Both the position numbers and the translations under genes were made by a program. Below are positions 5,578 to 5,637 of a DNA stretch of 5,637 bases, one piece after another; within the stretch, counting starts at the first letter, position 1, and each line of letters starts with the position of its first letter. The stretch is taken from positions 11,409 to 17,045 of the forward strand of contig FR889416.1 in the NCBI GenBank assembly GCA_000432895.1, in the 5' to 3' direction. The stretch comes from Firmicutes bacterium CAG:449. GTDB lineage: Bacteria; Bacillota_I; Bacilli_A; RFN20; CAG-449. The notes under the pieces were generated by a model. It was not told the origin of the DNA. It was given only the letters and a program-made list of their open reading frames with translations, and made no database searches.

Positions 5578-5637
5578 TTAAAATATAATTAAACTAATTG
5601 ATGCTATCACACATAGAATTACGAAAAATATGTAAAA
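5578..5637 (-). CDS. possible C-terminal end of a membrane protein (partial, 5' end outside window)
   Basis: In one minus-strand frame the right edge reads 19 hydrophobic codons, FYIFFVILCVIASISLIIF, then TAA, 17 bases before the FtsH-like start codon. It resembles a membrane helix at the end of a protein and would continue the tightly spaced operon upstream. No start codon or ribosome site is visible, and AT-rich DNA gives such runs by chance. Another frame (ending in TAG at about 5593) is also open. No clear promoter for the FtsH-like gene is seen here. Confidence 0.4.
   Translation of the reverse strand, partial: FYIFFVILCVIASISLIIF

Noticed and set aside
1..5637. Alternative genetic code with TGA as Trp (Mycoplasma-like)
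   Set aside because: Trp codons I checked are TGG (for example W181 of the Vps4-like gene), and all genes read through without TGA. No TGA stop is seen either, so the point is undecided and gives no support.

Overview
The window is very AT-rich, has strong Shine-Dalgarno sites (AAGGAG / AGAGGT types), uses TGG for Trp and ends its genes in TAA or TAG. This fits a low-GC Bacillota or Tenericutes-like bacterium, perhaps a gut-associated or Erysipelotrichia/Mollicutes-related lineage; the lineage is inferred. Every credible gene lies on the minus strand, so transcription runs from the right end of the window to the left.

In transcription order, the first block (5637 to 1911) holds the tail of a possible membrane peptide, then a soluble FtsH-like AAA/M41 zinc protease, two tandem proteasome/HslV-like Ntn hydrolases with Ser at position 2, and a Vps4/katanin-like AAA ATPase with an N-terminal SH3/CarD-like module. 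Gaps between the four full genes are 1-10 bp, and Shine-Dalgarno sites overlap the preceding stop codons, so they look like one transcript. A 172-bp gap follows, with a 13-bp direct repeat and a candidate promoter. The second block (1738 to 1) holds a 147-aa acidic protein of unknown function, an unlisted 39-aa membrane peptide, a 210-aa ESCRT-III/Snf7-like helical protein, and the start of an ATPase that joins an MIT-like domain to a CbxX/SpoVK-type AAA domain. The last gene runs off the left edge.

The main observation is the combination. An ESCRT-III-like protein with a C-terminal MIM1-like motif sits directly before an MIT-domain ATPase, and a Vps4-class ATPase lies a few genes away. The same locus carries a two-subunit proteasome-like peptidase and a membrane-free FtsH. 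One reading is a bacterial membrane- or filament-remodelling machine coupled to regulated proteolysis. All family calls were made by eye from motifs; no searches or structure predictions were run. The function of the whole is inference.
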